Positions 41,760 to 50,649 of a stretch of 51,228 nt of DNA are shown here, piece by piece. The stretch spans positions 1-51,228 of the forward strand of contig CALCJV010000001.1 of assembly GCA_937967405.1 (NCBI GenBank), in the 5' to 3' direction. A program made the position numbers and the translations under genes. The stretch is from an uncultured Chloroflexales bacterium. GTDB lineage: Bacteria > Chloroflexota > Chloroflexia > Chloroflexales > Chloroflexaceae. The notes under the pieces were generated by a model, which saw only the letters and a program-made list of their open reading frames with translations, did no database searches and had not been told where the DNA came from. Each line of letters begins with the position of its first letter. Positions within the stretch are counted from its first letter, which is position 1.

Positions 41760-42113
41760 TTATGCTGTTGCGTCTGGTGCGCTTGCTTCTGGTGCGCTGG
41801 TGGTCTTCGTCTGCGTGGAGCGGAAGTCCGCGCTCACAATGCCGCGCTCACGGGCTTCCTCAAGCGGCAGCACACTGACCATCTTCTGGGTGCGCGAGTA
41901 GGGCTGAAAATAGACGACACCCTCTGTCATCGCAAAAATCGTATAATCGCGCCCCAAGCCGACATTGCGGCCGGGCTTGATCTTCGTGCCACACTGCCGC
42001 ACAATAATATTGCCGGGAATAACGTATTCGCCGCCGTAGCGTTTCACGCCGCGCATCTTGGGGTTGCTATCGCGCCCGTTGCGGGTGCTGCCCATTCCTT
42101 TTTTATGTGCCAT
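41760..42113 (-). CDS. rpmA: 50S ribosomal protein L27
   Basis: 117 aa from the ATG at 42113 ([16 protein letters not shown]). L27 lies at the peptidyl transferase centre. The N-terminus is the direct mature form, without the cleaved Firmicutes-type leader. Conserved blocks are [19 protein letters not shown] and [10 protein letters not shown]. The C-terminal tail is acidic/Ser-rich. The frame upstream of 42113 (to 42149) is not used. Confidence 0.95.
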   Translation of the reverse strand: MAHKKGMGSTRNGRDSNPKMRGVKRYGGEYVIPGNIIVRQCGTKIKPGRNVGLGRDYTIFAMTEGVVYFQPYSRTQKMVSVLPLEEARERGIVSADFRSTQTKTTSAPEASAPDATA

Positions 42114-42156
42114 CTCGTATCTCTCTTTCGTCTTGCCAGCCAGCCGCACGCGCCCG

Positions 42157-42474
42157 CTATGCGACTACAATCTCGCTAATCTTCAGTCGGGTATACTTCT
42201 GGCGGTGCCCCTTGCGGCGGCGAAACCGCTTCTTGTTCTGGTAGCGGAAGACCAGAATCTTCTCACCCTTCAACTCGCCGAGCACTTCCGCCTTCACCAC
42301 TGCTCCAGCGAGGGTCGGTGTGCCCACTTGGGTGTTCTCGCCATCACTCACCAAGAGCACTTCGCCCAGCACATATTCGCTGCCGGGTTCAATGCCATCT
42401 AGCAGGGCGACATCAAGATACCGCCCTTGCTCGACACGGTATTGCATACCGCGATCACGGACAATCGCGTACAT
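42157..42474 (-). CDS. rplU: 50S ribosomal protein L21
   Basis: 105 aa, normal length. It begins [20 protein letters not shown] and has the C-terminal [20 protein letters not shown] signature. It is the first gene of the rplU-rpmA-rpmE cluster, with a consensus promoter and a leader hairpin upstream. Confidence 0.96.
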   Translation of the reverse strand: MYAIVRDRGMQYRVEQGRYLDVALLDGIEPGSEYVLGEVLLVSDGENTQVGTPTLAGAVVKAEVLGELKGEKILVFRYQNKKRFRRRKGHRQKYTRLKISEIVVA

Positions 42475-42501
42475 GGTTTCTGCTCTCCATTTGTTCGCAA
42501 G

Positions 42502-42527
42502 AAAAGAGAGGTGGTTTGCGCCACCTC
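42502..42527 (-). promoter_or_regulatory. L21 leader hairpin (terminator-like)
   Basis: On the minus strand GAGGTGG pairs with CCACCTC around CGCAAA, followed by a T-rich stretch (A-run 42502-42505 on the plus strand). It lies between the promoter and rplU, resembling the L21 leaders known from other bacteria. It could regulate the operon by attenuation. Confidence 0.65.
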
Positions 42528-42539
42528 CAACCTCGTAGT

Positions 42540-42568
42540 ATTATAGCAGGCGGTGTGCAAGCTGTCAA
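42540..42568 (-). promoter_or_regulatory. rplU operon promoter, full consensus
   Basis: Minus-strand TTGACA (42568-42563) and TATAAT (42545-42540) with a 17-nt spacer, both 6/6. The leader to rplU is about 60 nt. Confidence 0.93.
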
Positions 42569-42605
42569 ACCTGTGACCAAGTTCTTGTGAAAGGTGTTCA
42601 CACGC

Positions 42606-43826
42606 ATGAGTGGAGCCACAACCCCGTGCCCTACCCGCCACGCCATTGTGCTTGCGGCCGGCGAATCGAAACGCACCCGCCCGCTAACGCTTACCCGCCC
42701 CAAGCCGCTGATCGCCCTGCTGGATCGGCCTCTGCTGGCCCATATCCTTGATGAGCTAGTTGGCATTGTTGAGCGGGTGACGCTCGTAGTCGGCTATCGG
42801 GCGGATGCCCTGCGCCAGCTGTTTGGCGATAGTTATCGGGGCATGCAGCTTGAGTACGTCCTGCAAACCCAGATCAACGGCACAGCTGGTGCATTGCTGG
42901 CGGTAGCCGCCGCCGCTCAAGCGGGCACAATCCCTGCCATTGCGGGGCCTTTCCTCCTGCTCTACGGCGACAACCTGATCAGTCGCGTAGATGTGCAGGG
43001 CGTGTGCCAACAGGCGTACTGCCTCGCCGCGTTGCGGGTGGCCGATCCGCGTGCGTTTGGCATTCTTGAGCTAGACGGGGCGCGGGTGGTTGGTATCTTA
43101 GAGAAGCCCAGTGATCCGCCGCCCGATGCGCTCGCCAATCCGGGTATCTATCACTTCGGTGCGGCTGCCCTCGCGGCCTTGCCTGCGATCCAGCCCTCGC
43201 CGCGTGGCGAATACGAATTGACGGACCTGATCGGCATTCTTGCCCAGAGCCACGTGGTCGGCTATCACCTGTGTCAAGGCCACTGGATTCCGGTTGGCAC
43301 AGGCTGGGATGTCCTGATTGCGAGCCAGTTCTTGCTAGAGAAACAGCACCGCTCGGAGATTCACCCCGAAGCACAGCTGGCCGATGATTGCCACATCACG
43401 GGCGCAGTGCAGATCGGGCGAGCCAAGATTGGCGCACGCTGTCGTATCCGTGGTCCGGTGTGGATTGGCGACGAGGTGGTGATTGGCGATGATTGTACGC
43501 TGGATCGGACGGTGCTCCTAGATGGCACGATGATTGGCGCGGGCAGCCAGATCGAACACAGCGTGCTTGGCTTGGGTGTAGAAGTTGGTGAACTCAACAC
43601 GGTACAGTGGAGTGTGCTGGATGATGTTGTGCGACTGGGCACACACGTCGCGTTGCGGGCGCGGGTGTTTCTCGACATTCAGCCCGTTGCAGATACGGCC
43701 GGCTTGCTCGATGATACGGCGATGCAATGGCGCGGAGCCGTGCTTGGGCGCGGGGTGGTGGTGGATGATGGGCAGAGTGTGGAGCCGGGCAGCGTATTGT
43801 TTCCGCCCGATGCCACGCCGATATGA
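42606..43826 (+). CDS. GlmU/GlgC-like sugar-phosphate nucleotidyltransferase with left-handed beta-helix
   Basis: 406 aa. The N-terminal nucleotidyltransferase has the modified G-loop VLAAGESKRTRPLTLTRPKP (16-35), LLLYGDNLI, and NPGIYHFG. A C-terminal left-handed beta-helix of hexapeptide repeats (about 255-400, as in IGARCRI, IGDEVVIGDD) suggests an acyl- or acetyltransferase or a structural role. It is a bifunctional-looking sugar-1-phosphate uridylyl- or thymidylyltransferase; the sugar is not determinable. The ATG at 42606 follows AAAGG. The GT4 gene follows after 7 nt. Confidence 0.85.
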   Translation: MSGATTPCPTRHAIVLAAGESKRTRPLTLTRPKPLIALLDRPLLAHILDELVGIVERVTLVVGYRADALRQLFGDSYRGMQLEYVLQTQINGTAGALLAVAAAAQAGTIPAIAGPFLLLYGDNLISRVDVQGVCQQAYCLAALRVADPRAFGILELDGARVVGILEKPSDPPPDALANPGIYHFGAAALAALPAIQPSPRGEYELTDLIGILAQSHVVGYHLCQGHWIPVGTGWDVLIASQFLLEKQHRSEIHPEAQLADDCHITGAVQIGRAKIGARCRIRGPVWIGDEVVIGDDCTLDRTVLLDGTMIGAGSQIEHSVLGLGVEVGELNTVQWSVLDDVVRLGTHVALRARVFLDIQPVADTAGLLDDTAMQWRGAVLGRGVVVDDGQSVEPGSVLFPPDATPI

Positions 43827-43833
43827 GTAGCCC

Positions 43834-45147
43834 ATGCTGATCCTGATTGCGAGCGATGCTTACCCGCCCGGCAGTGTCGGTGGGGCGGCGTGGAGTACGT
43901 ACACCCTCGCACAGGGACTGCATACGGCAGGGCATACGGTGCAGGTAGTTGTGCCTGTGCGCCGTCCGCCGCCTGTTGCGCCTGCTGATGTGCCGGTTAC
44001 CTACCATCGTTACACCGCTCCGCCGATCCCCTTCGTGCAGAACTGGCTGCGCCACGAACGGCTCTGGCAGCCCCTCGCCGCAACGCTGGTGCAGGTTGCT
44101 CGCCAAATCTGGGCAGAGACGGGAACAGCCCGCGCCGATTTGGTGATCCACGCCCAGCATGTGCAAGTCACCCCGGCGGCGGTGTTGGCGGGCCAGCAAC
44201 TCGGCGTACCCGTCGTGGTTACGGTGCGCGATCATTGGGCAACTGATTACTTTGCCACCGGCTTGCACGCCAATCGTATCCCGTATGCGCCCCGTGCGCG
44301 GTGGGGGCAACAGTCCGCCGCCCTGCTCACCGATCTGGTTGGGCGCGAAGGGGCGGTGCGCGGTGTGTTGGCGGCGGGGGCGATCCCGTATATGCTCGCG
44401 CATGTGCGGCGGCGGCAGACGTACCTTGCCCGTGCCGATGCGGTGATTGCGGTGAGTGCCTATATTGCCCGCGAGTTGCGCCCGTATGTTGCGCCGGATC
44501 GGTTGCACGTCATCCCCAATATTGCTGATCCGCAGCATACGGCGGTAGTAGCTGCGTCGGCACTGGCTCTGCCCCTTCCGGATCAGTTTCTCCTCTTTAT
44601 CGGCAAGCTCGAAGCGAATAAGGGTGCAGGCTTGCTGCCGCAGATCATGCGTGAACTGGTTGCCCGCCACGCGGCCTTGCCCGCCGCCGCCCGCCGGCCG
44701 CTGCCCCCGCTCCTGATCGCGGGCACGGGCGCACTGCAACCAATGCTAGCGCGTGAATTGGCGGCGAGCGGGGGATTAGTACAGTTTTTGCAGTGGGTCG
44801 CGCACGATGATATTCTGCGCCTGCTGGCTCGCTGCACCGTGCTGTTGTTCCCATCGGTGTGGGGCGAGCCGCTCAGCCGTGTGCTGCTCGAAGCAATGAG
44901 TCTTGGCACACCAATTGTCGCCATGCCTACAGGGGGCACGCCAGAGATCATCCACGATGGGCACACGGGGCGTTTGGCTGCTACCGGAGCAGATATGGCT
45001 CAAGCAACGCTCACGCTGCTGCAACAGCCCGCCGCCCGCACGCGGCTTGGCAATGCTGCCCGCGCCTACGCACAGGCCCATTTCAGCGTGGCGGCAGTGT
45101 TGCCGCAGGTTCTGCGGGTGTATCAGTATGCAGGTGCGCGGCGATAG
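43834..45147 (+). CDS. Glycosyltransferase, GT4 family
   Basis: 437 aa, GT-B fold. The N-terminal half starts MLILIASDAYPPGSVGGAAW, and the C-terminal donor-binding half contains FLLFIGKLEANKGAGLLPQI and the GT4 signature GEPLSRVLLEAMSLGTPIVA. It lacks membrane helices. It sits 7 nt after the nucleotidyltransferase, so the two likely serve an envelope or exopolysaccharide pathway (inference). Confidence 0.92.
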   Translation: MLILIASDAYPPGSVGGAAWSTYTLAQGLHTAGHTVQVVVPVRRPPPVAPADVPVTYHRYTAPPIPFVQNWLRHERLWQPLAATLVQVARQIWAETGTARADLVIHAQHVQVTPAAVLAGQQLGVPVVVTVRDHWATDYFATGLHANRIPYAPRARWGQQSAALLTDLVGREGAVRGVLAAGAIPYMLAHVRRRQTYLARADAVIAVSAYIARELRPYVAPDRLHVIPNIADPQHTAVVAASALALPLPDQFLLFIGKLEANKGAGLLPQIMRELVARHAALPAAARRPLPPLLIAGTGALQPMLARELAASGGLVQFLQWVAHDDILRLLARCTVLLFPSVWGEPLSRVLLEAMSLGTPIVAMPTGGTPEIIHDGHTGRLAATGADMAQATLTLLQQPAARTRLGNAARAYAQAHFSVAAVLPQVLRVYQYAGARR

Positions 45148-45193
45148 GGTTCAGGTAACCGCTTGGTGGTCGGGGCGGCAGACATACTACCCC

Positions 45194-47776
45194 TTACAGC
45201 CCGGCCACCTGATATAGCTGGAGTGCGCCTGCTGTCCCTAGTAAGGTCGCCGTTTCTGGCGTAAACGGGGGTGTGGCGTGGCTAGTATCCCATAGGACGT
45301 AGGGTGTACCGAGTGCGGCAAGGGCCGCCTGTACCGCATTTGCATCAGCCCCGGCGAGGGTGGCAGGCAAGGGCTGGGTGCGGTGCGCGATAGCTGAGTA
45401 TTTGCCGAGCGGATTGGCGGGTGCAAGCAGGGTGGCGATCTGTGTATCCGGCGGGAGCGTCTCGATCAGGCGCACCATTGTCACCTGTGCGGGGGGCTGT
45501 TGCGATAGCACCGCCTGCGTACCGAGCTGCACCCCCTGCGGCACAAGGGTGAGCATCAGTAAGCCCGCTAGCACCACCGCTCGCATCAGACGCGGCGTGG
45601 CGGGTGGTGTGGGTGTACCGAGTGTGTGTTGGAGCATAGTCAGTAGCAGCGCAATCGCGGCGAGGGCATACACGCCTACGAGCGGCAGGAAGAAACGCGG
45701 CAACAGGAAGGCGAGCGCAACACTGGCAACATACAGTCCAGTTAGAATCAGTAGTCCACGCTGGGGTAACCCAAGCCGCCGCCAGCTGAGCAGCCCAGCG
45801 GCCATGCCGAGCACGCTCAGCCAGTTGAGCGGAAAGGCCAACAGGCGGAGCTGCACCGCTCGCCCAAATTCGCGCTGATCCTCTGCGCCGGTGCCGATGA
45901 AGTCCGCAAGATTGCCGAGCCAGTTGGTAGCGAAGCGCACTGGATCACGCAGCACCAGTTCGCCCAGCGGGATGGTGTTGGGCACATCGCCCCAGTTGCG
46001 CCAATCGGTGTTGCCATACACCGCCAGCCAGATGTTTTTGGCTTGCTGGCTATAGAGCGGCTGTCCCGTTGCCAGCGTATTGACCAGCAGTTGGGGAGTC
46101 GCTGCGACGAGCCAGCCCAGCCCAAACCAGCCGAGCGGCGCAAGCCATGCCTGCCATGCGTGCCTGTCTGCCTGCCGTGAGCCACGTTGGAGCCACTGCA
46201 CCCAGAGCAGGTAGCCCGTGCCCCACGCGAGCAAGAGCAGCCCCGGATGGCGCATCAGGAAAGTTGCACCGGCGGCTAGCCCAGCTGCCAGCAACGCAAG
46301 TGGGTGCAGGGCTGGCGGCTGGGTGGCTGGGGCATGCGCTGTGGGTGCAGTGGCGGCAAACAGCAGGAGCAGGGTGAGGGTGAACAGCGCGGCAAAGGGC
46401 ATATCGCTGCCGACGTAGAGCGTGTATTGCACCACCAATGGGCTACCACACAGGGCCAGCAGCACCAATCCGGCGGAGAGTTCTGGTGGGATCGAGAGCG
46501 AGCTGTGTGGCGATGATAGCAGCCGTCGGGCAAGCGTGTATGCGGCAAAGAGCAGCAGCAGGGCACTGCCCAGTGCCACTACCCGCGCCGCTAGAAATGC
46601 ATTGTTGTGCGTGAAGGGTTGCACCAGCCAGAGCAGTGCCGGGTAGCCGAGTTGGTAGAAGCCATCGGCGCGGAATAGTTCGGACAGATCATTGGTGCGG
46701 GTGGCAAAGACGCGGAAGTCGGCTTCGACGCTTGGTGCGGCAAGCGTGACGTGCTGGCGGGCAGCCATCCACATTCCTACGGCCCAACCTGTCGCTAGTC
46801 CTAGTGCCGCGAGCCGCAACAGCAATCGGGCCGTGCGGTGGGCCAGCATGGATGGGGCATAGCGGATGAGGACGGCTCCACTCACCACGGCAAGCACTGC
46901 GAGGGGTAGCCCGCGCAACGGATAGGGGTAGAGTGGTTGCCAACGATAGAGGAGCAGAAACAGTAGTGCATACAGTCCGAGCCACGCCGCGATAGGCACA
47001 CGCCGCAGCCGCACCCACCACCCTGCCGCGTGGGCGGGTGCGGGTGTGGTGCGGCTCACCAGCAGCCACCCGCCAATGCCTAGCAGGGCGGCGATCAGCA
47101 GTTGAGCGGGGTACGGTAGGCTTGGCAGGGCGGTGGTGCGGTAGCTGACGCTATCCACCAGCACGCCTACCTCGCGCCCATCGGTAAGGCGGGTGGGTGT
47201 GGTGCGTAGCTCTAGCACTACGTCGCTGGGCTTGAGGATGCCACTGGCAACACGCGCCTGTAGGTCTACGCTGATCGTTTGCCATGCGCCGGTAAGCGGC
47301 ACTACGGTGAGCCGTTCACGCCCATTCTGCCAGATTGCGAGCGACCCAGTGGGTTCAGGCGCACGCACGCGCAAGGTCACGGCGGCGGGCAAGCCGATCT
47401 GGGGGAGTAGCAGCACCGAACTGGCCCGGCTCCAACGGGCAGTGCCGGTTGTGCCCGTGAGGTACGCTGGCGGCGGTGGCGGGATCACGGCATCGCCGGG
47501 TGCGGGTGAGGATAGGGATGGCGGTTCGGCGGGGTGAAAGCCCTGTACATACGCGGCATCGAAGCCGCCAATGTTGATCGTGTGGGTTGCGGGCAATTGG
47601 TAGGCCAGCCCAACCCAAAGGATGCCCCACAGCATTGCCCGTAGCCATGCTGGGAGGGCTAGCCACCACGTATGCGCGGGCGCAGCAGGTTGTGGCTGCG
47701 GGAGGCATTGCTCAGGCGGGCAATCAGGCAGATCGGCTGAGTCGGTGCACTCGATGCGGCGGTCTGGGTGCGCCAC
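45194..47776 (-). CDS. Large GT39-like membrane glycosyltransferase or mannosyltransferase
   Basis: 860 aa from a GTG at 47776. A hydrophilic N-terminal tail with four Cys (CTDSADLPDCPPEQC) precedes a transmembrane helix near residue 45, then a periplasmic beta-rich domain (about 70-220), then 10-12 helices. The pattern DFRVFATRTNDLSEL resembles GT39/GT83-type lipid-linked sugar transferases, and the last 90 residues form a C-terminal soluble domain. The acidic residues needed for catalysis were not pinned down by eye. It lies 14 nt after the HEAT protein. Confidence 0.75.
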   Translation of the reverse strand: MAHPDRRIECTDSADLPDCPPEQCLPQPQPAAPAHTWWLALPAWLRAMLWGILWVGLAYQLPATHTINIGGFDAAYVQGFHPAEPPSLSSPAPGDAVIPPPPPAYLTGTTGTARWSRASSVLLLPQIGLPAAVTLRVRAPEPTGSLAIWQNGRERLTVVPLTGAWQTISVDLQARVASGILKPSDVVLELRTTPTRLTDGREVGVLVDSVSYRTTALPSLPYPAQLLIAALLGIGGWLLVSRTTPAPAHAAGWWVRLRRVPIAAWLGLYALLFLLLYRWQPLYPYPLRGLPLAVLAVVSGAVLIRYAPSMLAHRTARLLLRLAALGLATGWAVGMWMAARQHVTLAAPSVEADFRVFATRTNDLSELFRADGFYQLGYPALLWLVQPFTHNNAFLAARVVALGSALLLLFAAYTLARRLLSSPHSSLSIPPELSAGLVLLALCGSPLVVQYTLYVGSDMPFAALFTLTLLLLFAATAPTAHAPATQPPALHPLALLAAGLAAGATFLMRHPGLLLLAWGTGYLLWVQWLQRGSRQADRHAWQAWLAPLGWFGLGWLVAATPQLLVNTLATGQPLYSQQAKNIWLAVYGNTDWRNWGDVPNTIPLGELVLRDPVRFATNWLGNLADFIGTGAEDQREFGRAVQLRLLAFPLNWLSVLGMAAGLLSWRRLGLPQRGLLILTGLYVASVALAFLLPRFFLPLVGVYALAAIALLLTMLQHTLGTPTPPATPRLMRAVVLAGLLMLTLVPQGVQLGTQAVLSQQPPAQVTMVRLIETLPPDTQIATLLAPANPLGKYSAIAHRTQPLPATLAGADANAVQAALAALGTPYVLWDTSHATPPFTPETATLLGTAGALQLYQVAGL

Positions 47777-47790
47777 AATGCTGCTCTGCC

Positions 47791-49041
47791 CTACTGGGAC
47801 GGGGAGAAGGGTGTGACAGCATCAGCCGGATCGGCATCGTTGGGATCATCGGCAGTTTCTGAAGAATCAGCGTCAGGCTTGAGCGGCGTGAGATCGAAGT
47901 CTTCATCAAAGACGGGCACGGTTCCATTGGGGGTGGAGAGCAACGAACTGCTAACCCAGCCCGCATTGACTCCATCCTGCGCCTCGATGAACGAATCCAC
48001 GGAACGGCGATTCCCCAACTGGATCAAGTACCATTCGCCAGAGACATCGCGGGCACGGAAGATCACCTCATCGTTCTCATTCACTAGCCCAATCACGATA
48101 GCATCGAGCGAGGGCGAACGGCGCACATTGCCAATCTGTAATGCCGTGCCGAGAAGAATCGGGGGCGGCGTAGGAGTGGGGATGGGGCGTGGGGTGGGTG
48201 TGGCTTCTGGGGTAGCCGTTGCGGTAGGGAGTGGGGTGAGCAGCGTCGGTGGAATGACCCCGACTACGTTTTCAGGAATATCGGTGCGCCCGATGGTTGC
48301 CAGTTCATCGCGCAGTTGTTCAAAGAAGCTTAGGGCTAGGACTAACGCGAGGATCATGAGCACGGCAGTAATCGCCGTCTTGACCAGCTCAATCGTCTGC
48401 CCGACGGCACTCTTGGCGCGGAGGTGGTCAAGTGTACTCTGCGCGGCACTGGCCACCGACTCGCCCCAACTAGTACGCCCGACATCCTCATTGGCAACGC
48501 GCCGCAGCTCAAAGACAGCCCGGAAATCACCAAGCATCGAGAGCGAACGCACCGCACTCCAGCGCACATTGCTGTTGGGGTGGCGCAGGGCGCGGATCAG
48601 TGCGCCCGTCGAACGGCCATCAGCGAGATACCCAAGTGCCTCTGCGGAGCGGTAGGCGGCAAGCCACGGTTCGCCCGTGTTGAGGGTCTCGATCAGATAG
48701 GGCAGGGCCGGTTTGCCAATCTGGATAAGTAGCTCAACCGATGCAGCATGGTCAGGATGCTGGGGGTCGCCGAGAGCTTGGATCAGCTGTTGGATGCGTT
48801 CGGGCGAGGTTTCGAGCGCACGGGTGCCATTGCTGCGGGTGCGTCGTGCAGTTGCTCCAGCTACATGAGGCTCCTGAAAGGTAAAGCGGCGTGTCAGGAA
48901 TTGTAGCTGATCCATTACGCTCCCAACTTTGGTGGCATCGGTGTTGGTATCGTTGGATCCACTTGCTGCTTTCGCTGGGCTAACCGGAGCCGCAGTAGGT
49001 GCAATCTGTTCTGGCGTTTCCTGCGATTTTTCTGTCGTCAT
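47791..49041 (-). CDS. HEAT-repeat membrane protein with SH3-like domain
   Basis: 416 aa from the ATG at 49041. HEAT/PBS-lyase-type repeats (about 70-185: PALPYLIETLNTGEPWLAAY, LIRALRHPNSNVRWSAVRSL) precede one transmembrane helix (about 222-240: ITAVLMILALVLALSFF). A Pro/Thr linker (PTATATPEATPTPRPIPTPT) leads to a bacterial SH3-like domain (LGTALQIGNVRRSPSLDAIV) and an acidic tail. The long frame upstream (to 49095) reads into coaBC and is not used. No specific function is assigned. Confidence 0.8.
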   Translation of the reverse strand: MTTEKSQETPEQIAPTAAPVSPAKAASGSNDTNTDATKVGSVMDQLQFLTRRFTFQEPHVAGATARRTRSNGTRALETSPERIQQLIQALGDPQHPDHAASVELLIQIGKPALPYLIETLNTGEPWLAAYRSAEALGYLADGRSTGALIRALRHPNSNVRWSAVRSLSMLGDFRAVFELRRVANEDVGRTSWGESVASAAQSTLDHLRAKSAVGQTIELVKTAITAVLMILALVLALSFFEQLRDELATIGRTDIPENVVGVIPPTLLTPLPTATATPEATPTPRPIPTPTPPPILLGTALQIGNVRRSPSLDAIVIGLVNENDEVIFRARDVSGEWYLIQLGNRRSVDSFIEAQDGVNAGWVSSSLLSTPNGTVPVFDEDFDLTPLKPDADSSETADDPNDADPADAVTPFSPSQ

Positions 49042-49054
49042 AGCTCGTTCTACA

Positions 49055-50296
49055 CTACCCCTGCATCTGCGTGGTAGCAGATTCGTGCAACGCACCTGAG
49101 TGCGAGTTCAGGTAGGTTGCGCTATATGCGATAATGGCGGCGGCTGCATCGGTTTTGCTTTGGCGCGGGAGCGCAACCGTCGCGCCTGTGCGGGTGAAGA
49201 TCGTCATGGCTACATCGGGCTGCCCCATCGTCACGCGGGCATCGTTGGCGATAATCATATCGAGATTCTTACGCTGCAACTTGCCGAGCGCGTGGGTTTC
49301 GATGTCTTCTGTTTCAGCGGCAAAGCCAATCCGTACCAGATCGGTGCGGTCGTGCAACTCAGCCAGAATATCAGGATTCCTGATGAGTTGCAAGGTAAGG
49401 CTGTCACGCCCACTCTTTTTGATCTTCTGCTCCGCCACCGTTGCCGGGCGAAAATCGGCCACAGCCGCATTCATAAGCAACATATCCGCCTGCTGACACG
49501 CCGCCATAACGGCATCGCGTAAACTTAAGGCACTCTCGACGGACACTAGCTCTAGACCGGCGGGGGCGGGCAGTGCCACTGGAGCCGAGATCAGGGTAAC
49601 ATGTGCGCCTGCGTCGCGAGCGGCTTCGGCGAGGGCATAGCCCATTTGTCCTGATGAACGGTTCCCCAGATAGCGGATCGGGTCAATGGCTTCACGGGTT
49701 CCGCCGGCCGTCACGACTACCCGTCGCCCGCGCAAGCTCCCGCTTTGCTTGCCCAACAGCGCACGAATTTCACCCTCAAGCAGCAGCGGCTCTGGCAGTC
49801 GCCCTTTGCCTTCCATCGGCTCAGCCATTTTGCCGACTTCTGGTTCAAGCACTATGATACCACGTTGGCGCAAAGTCGCAACATTGGCTTGAGTGGCTGC
49901 TGCCGCGTACATCTGCACATTCATGGCCGGGGCACACAGGATCGGGGCGGTGCTGGCGAGCACGGTGGTGCTGAGCAGATCATCGGCCAAGCCAGCGGCA
50001 AGGCGGGCGAGGGTGTGCGCTGTGGCCGGCGCAATCACGATCAGATCGGCGTGCATGCCAAGCGCAACGTGGCCCACCACGTTATCTTCCGGCAATGCCC
50101 ACATGTCGGTCAATACAGGGCGGCCCGTGAGGGCTTGAAATGTCGCAGCACCGACAAACCGCTCGGCGGCTTCGGTCAGAATCACATCTACTTCTGCCCC
50201 CGCGAGGGTCAGGTTGCGGGCGAGTTGGGCGACTTTGTAGGCGGCGATGCTGCCACACACACCTAGCACAATGTGTTTACCACGCAGGATCGTCAT
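49055..50296 (-). CDS. coaBC: Bifunctional phosphopantothenoylcysteine decarboxylase/phosphopantothenate-cysteine ligase
   Basis: 413 aa, normal length for CoaBC (Dfp), catalysing two consecutive steps of coenzyme A synthesis. The flavin-binding CoaC half begins VLGVCGSIAAYKVAQLAR, with the catalytic His in GHVALGMHADLI and the PAMNVQMY motif. The CoaB half has TAGGTREAIDPIRYLGNRSS and the KIKK motif. The leader has a TGATGGG/CCCATCA hairpin (about 50309-50338) between promoter and start. Confidence 0.95.
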   Translation of the reverse strand: MTILRGKHIVLGVCGSIAAYKVAQLARNLTLAGAEVDVILTEAAERFVGAATFQALTGRPVLTDMWALPEDNVVGHVALGMHADLIVIAPATAHTLARLAAGLADDLLSTTVLASTAPILCAPAMNVQMYAAAATQANVATLRQRGIIVLEPEVGKMAEPMEGKGRLPEPLLLEGEIRALLGKQSGSLRGRRVVVTAGGTREAIDPIRYLGNRSSGQMGYALAEAARDAGAHVTLISAPVALPAPAGLELVSVESALSLRDAVMAACQQADMLLMNAAVADFRPATVAEQKIKKSGRDSLTLQLIRNPDILAELHDRTDLVRIGFAAETEDIETHALGKLQRKNLDMIIANDARVTMGQPDVAMTIFTRTGATVALPRQSKTDAAAAIIAYSATYLNSHSGALHESATTQMQG

Positions 50297-50372
50297 ATGG
50301 CTTCCTACTGATGGGTGATGCGAGCCGCTACCCCATCATGCCGATTACGTTGGGTAGGGCACCTCTAGCGGT

Positions 50373-50401
50373 ATTCTATCCGAGAGGGGGGCTTGCGTCA
50401 A
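50373..50401 (-). promoter_or_regulatory. coaBC promoter
   Basis: Minus-strand TTGACG (50401-50396, 5/6), a 17-nt spacer and TAGAAT (50378-50373, 5/6), giving a leader of about 70 nt. Confidence 0.8.
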
Positions 50402-50447
50402 TGTGGGCAGGTATGGTTGGTGTCCCGTGCGGTTCCACTGCATAAAG

Positions 50448-50524
50448 TGGGGTGTCTGATGGGGGTCGAACCCACAGCCTCCTGATCCACAGTCAGGCGC
50501 TCTAACCGTTGAGCTACAGACACC
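50448..50524 (-). tRNA. tRNA-His (anticodon GTG)
   Basis: Minus-strand acceptor GTGTCTG (50523-50517) pairs with CAGACAC. G-1 is encoded (50524) and pairs with C73 (50451), the histidine identity feature. The anticodon arm CCTGA-CTGTGGA-TCAGG gives anticodon GTG. CCA is encoded (50450-50448). Confidence 0.95.
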
Positions 50525-50538
50525 ACGCAACGCCACTC

Positions 50539-50568
50539 ATTATAGGGCACGCCCCGCCCGCTTGTCAA
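50539..50568 (-). promoter_or_regulatory. tRNA-His promoter
   Basis: Minus-strand TTGACA (50568-50563) and TATAAT (50544-50539), both full consensus, spacer 18 nt. The -10 ends 14 nt before the tRNA. Confidence 0.9.
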
Positions 50569-50570
50569 CT

Positions 50571-50598
50571 TTGCAGCACACGCTAGATCAAGTATAAT
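50571..50598 (+). promoter_or_regulatory. Promoter of the right-edge methyltransferase gene
   Basis: TTGCAG (50571-50576), a 16-nt spacer and TATAAT (50593-50598, 6/6). It is divergent from the tRNA-His promoter. Confidence 0.6.
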
Positions 50599-50649
50599 TG
50601 CAGGCTGATAAACATGGATTCAGGATCACTAGGCGATAAGGTTATTGCT

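Noticed and set aside
43594..44739. 381-aa minus frame across the nucleotidyltransferase and GT4 genes
   Set aside because: It is antisense to two genes with clear family motifs and consists of low-complexity Arg/His-rich sequence.
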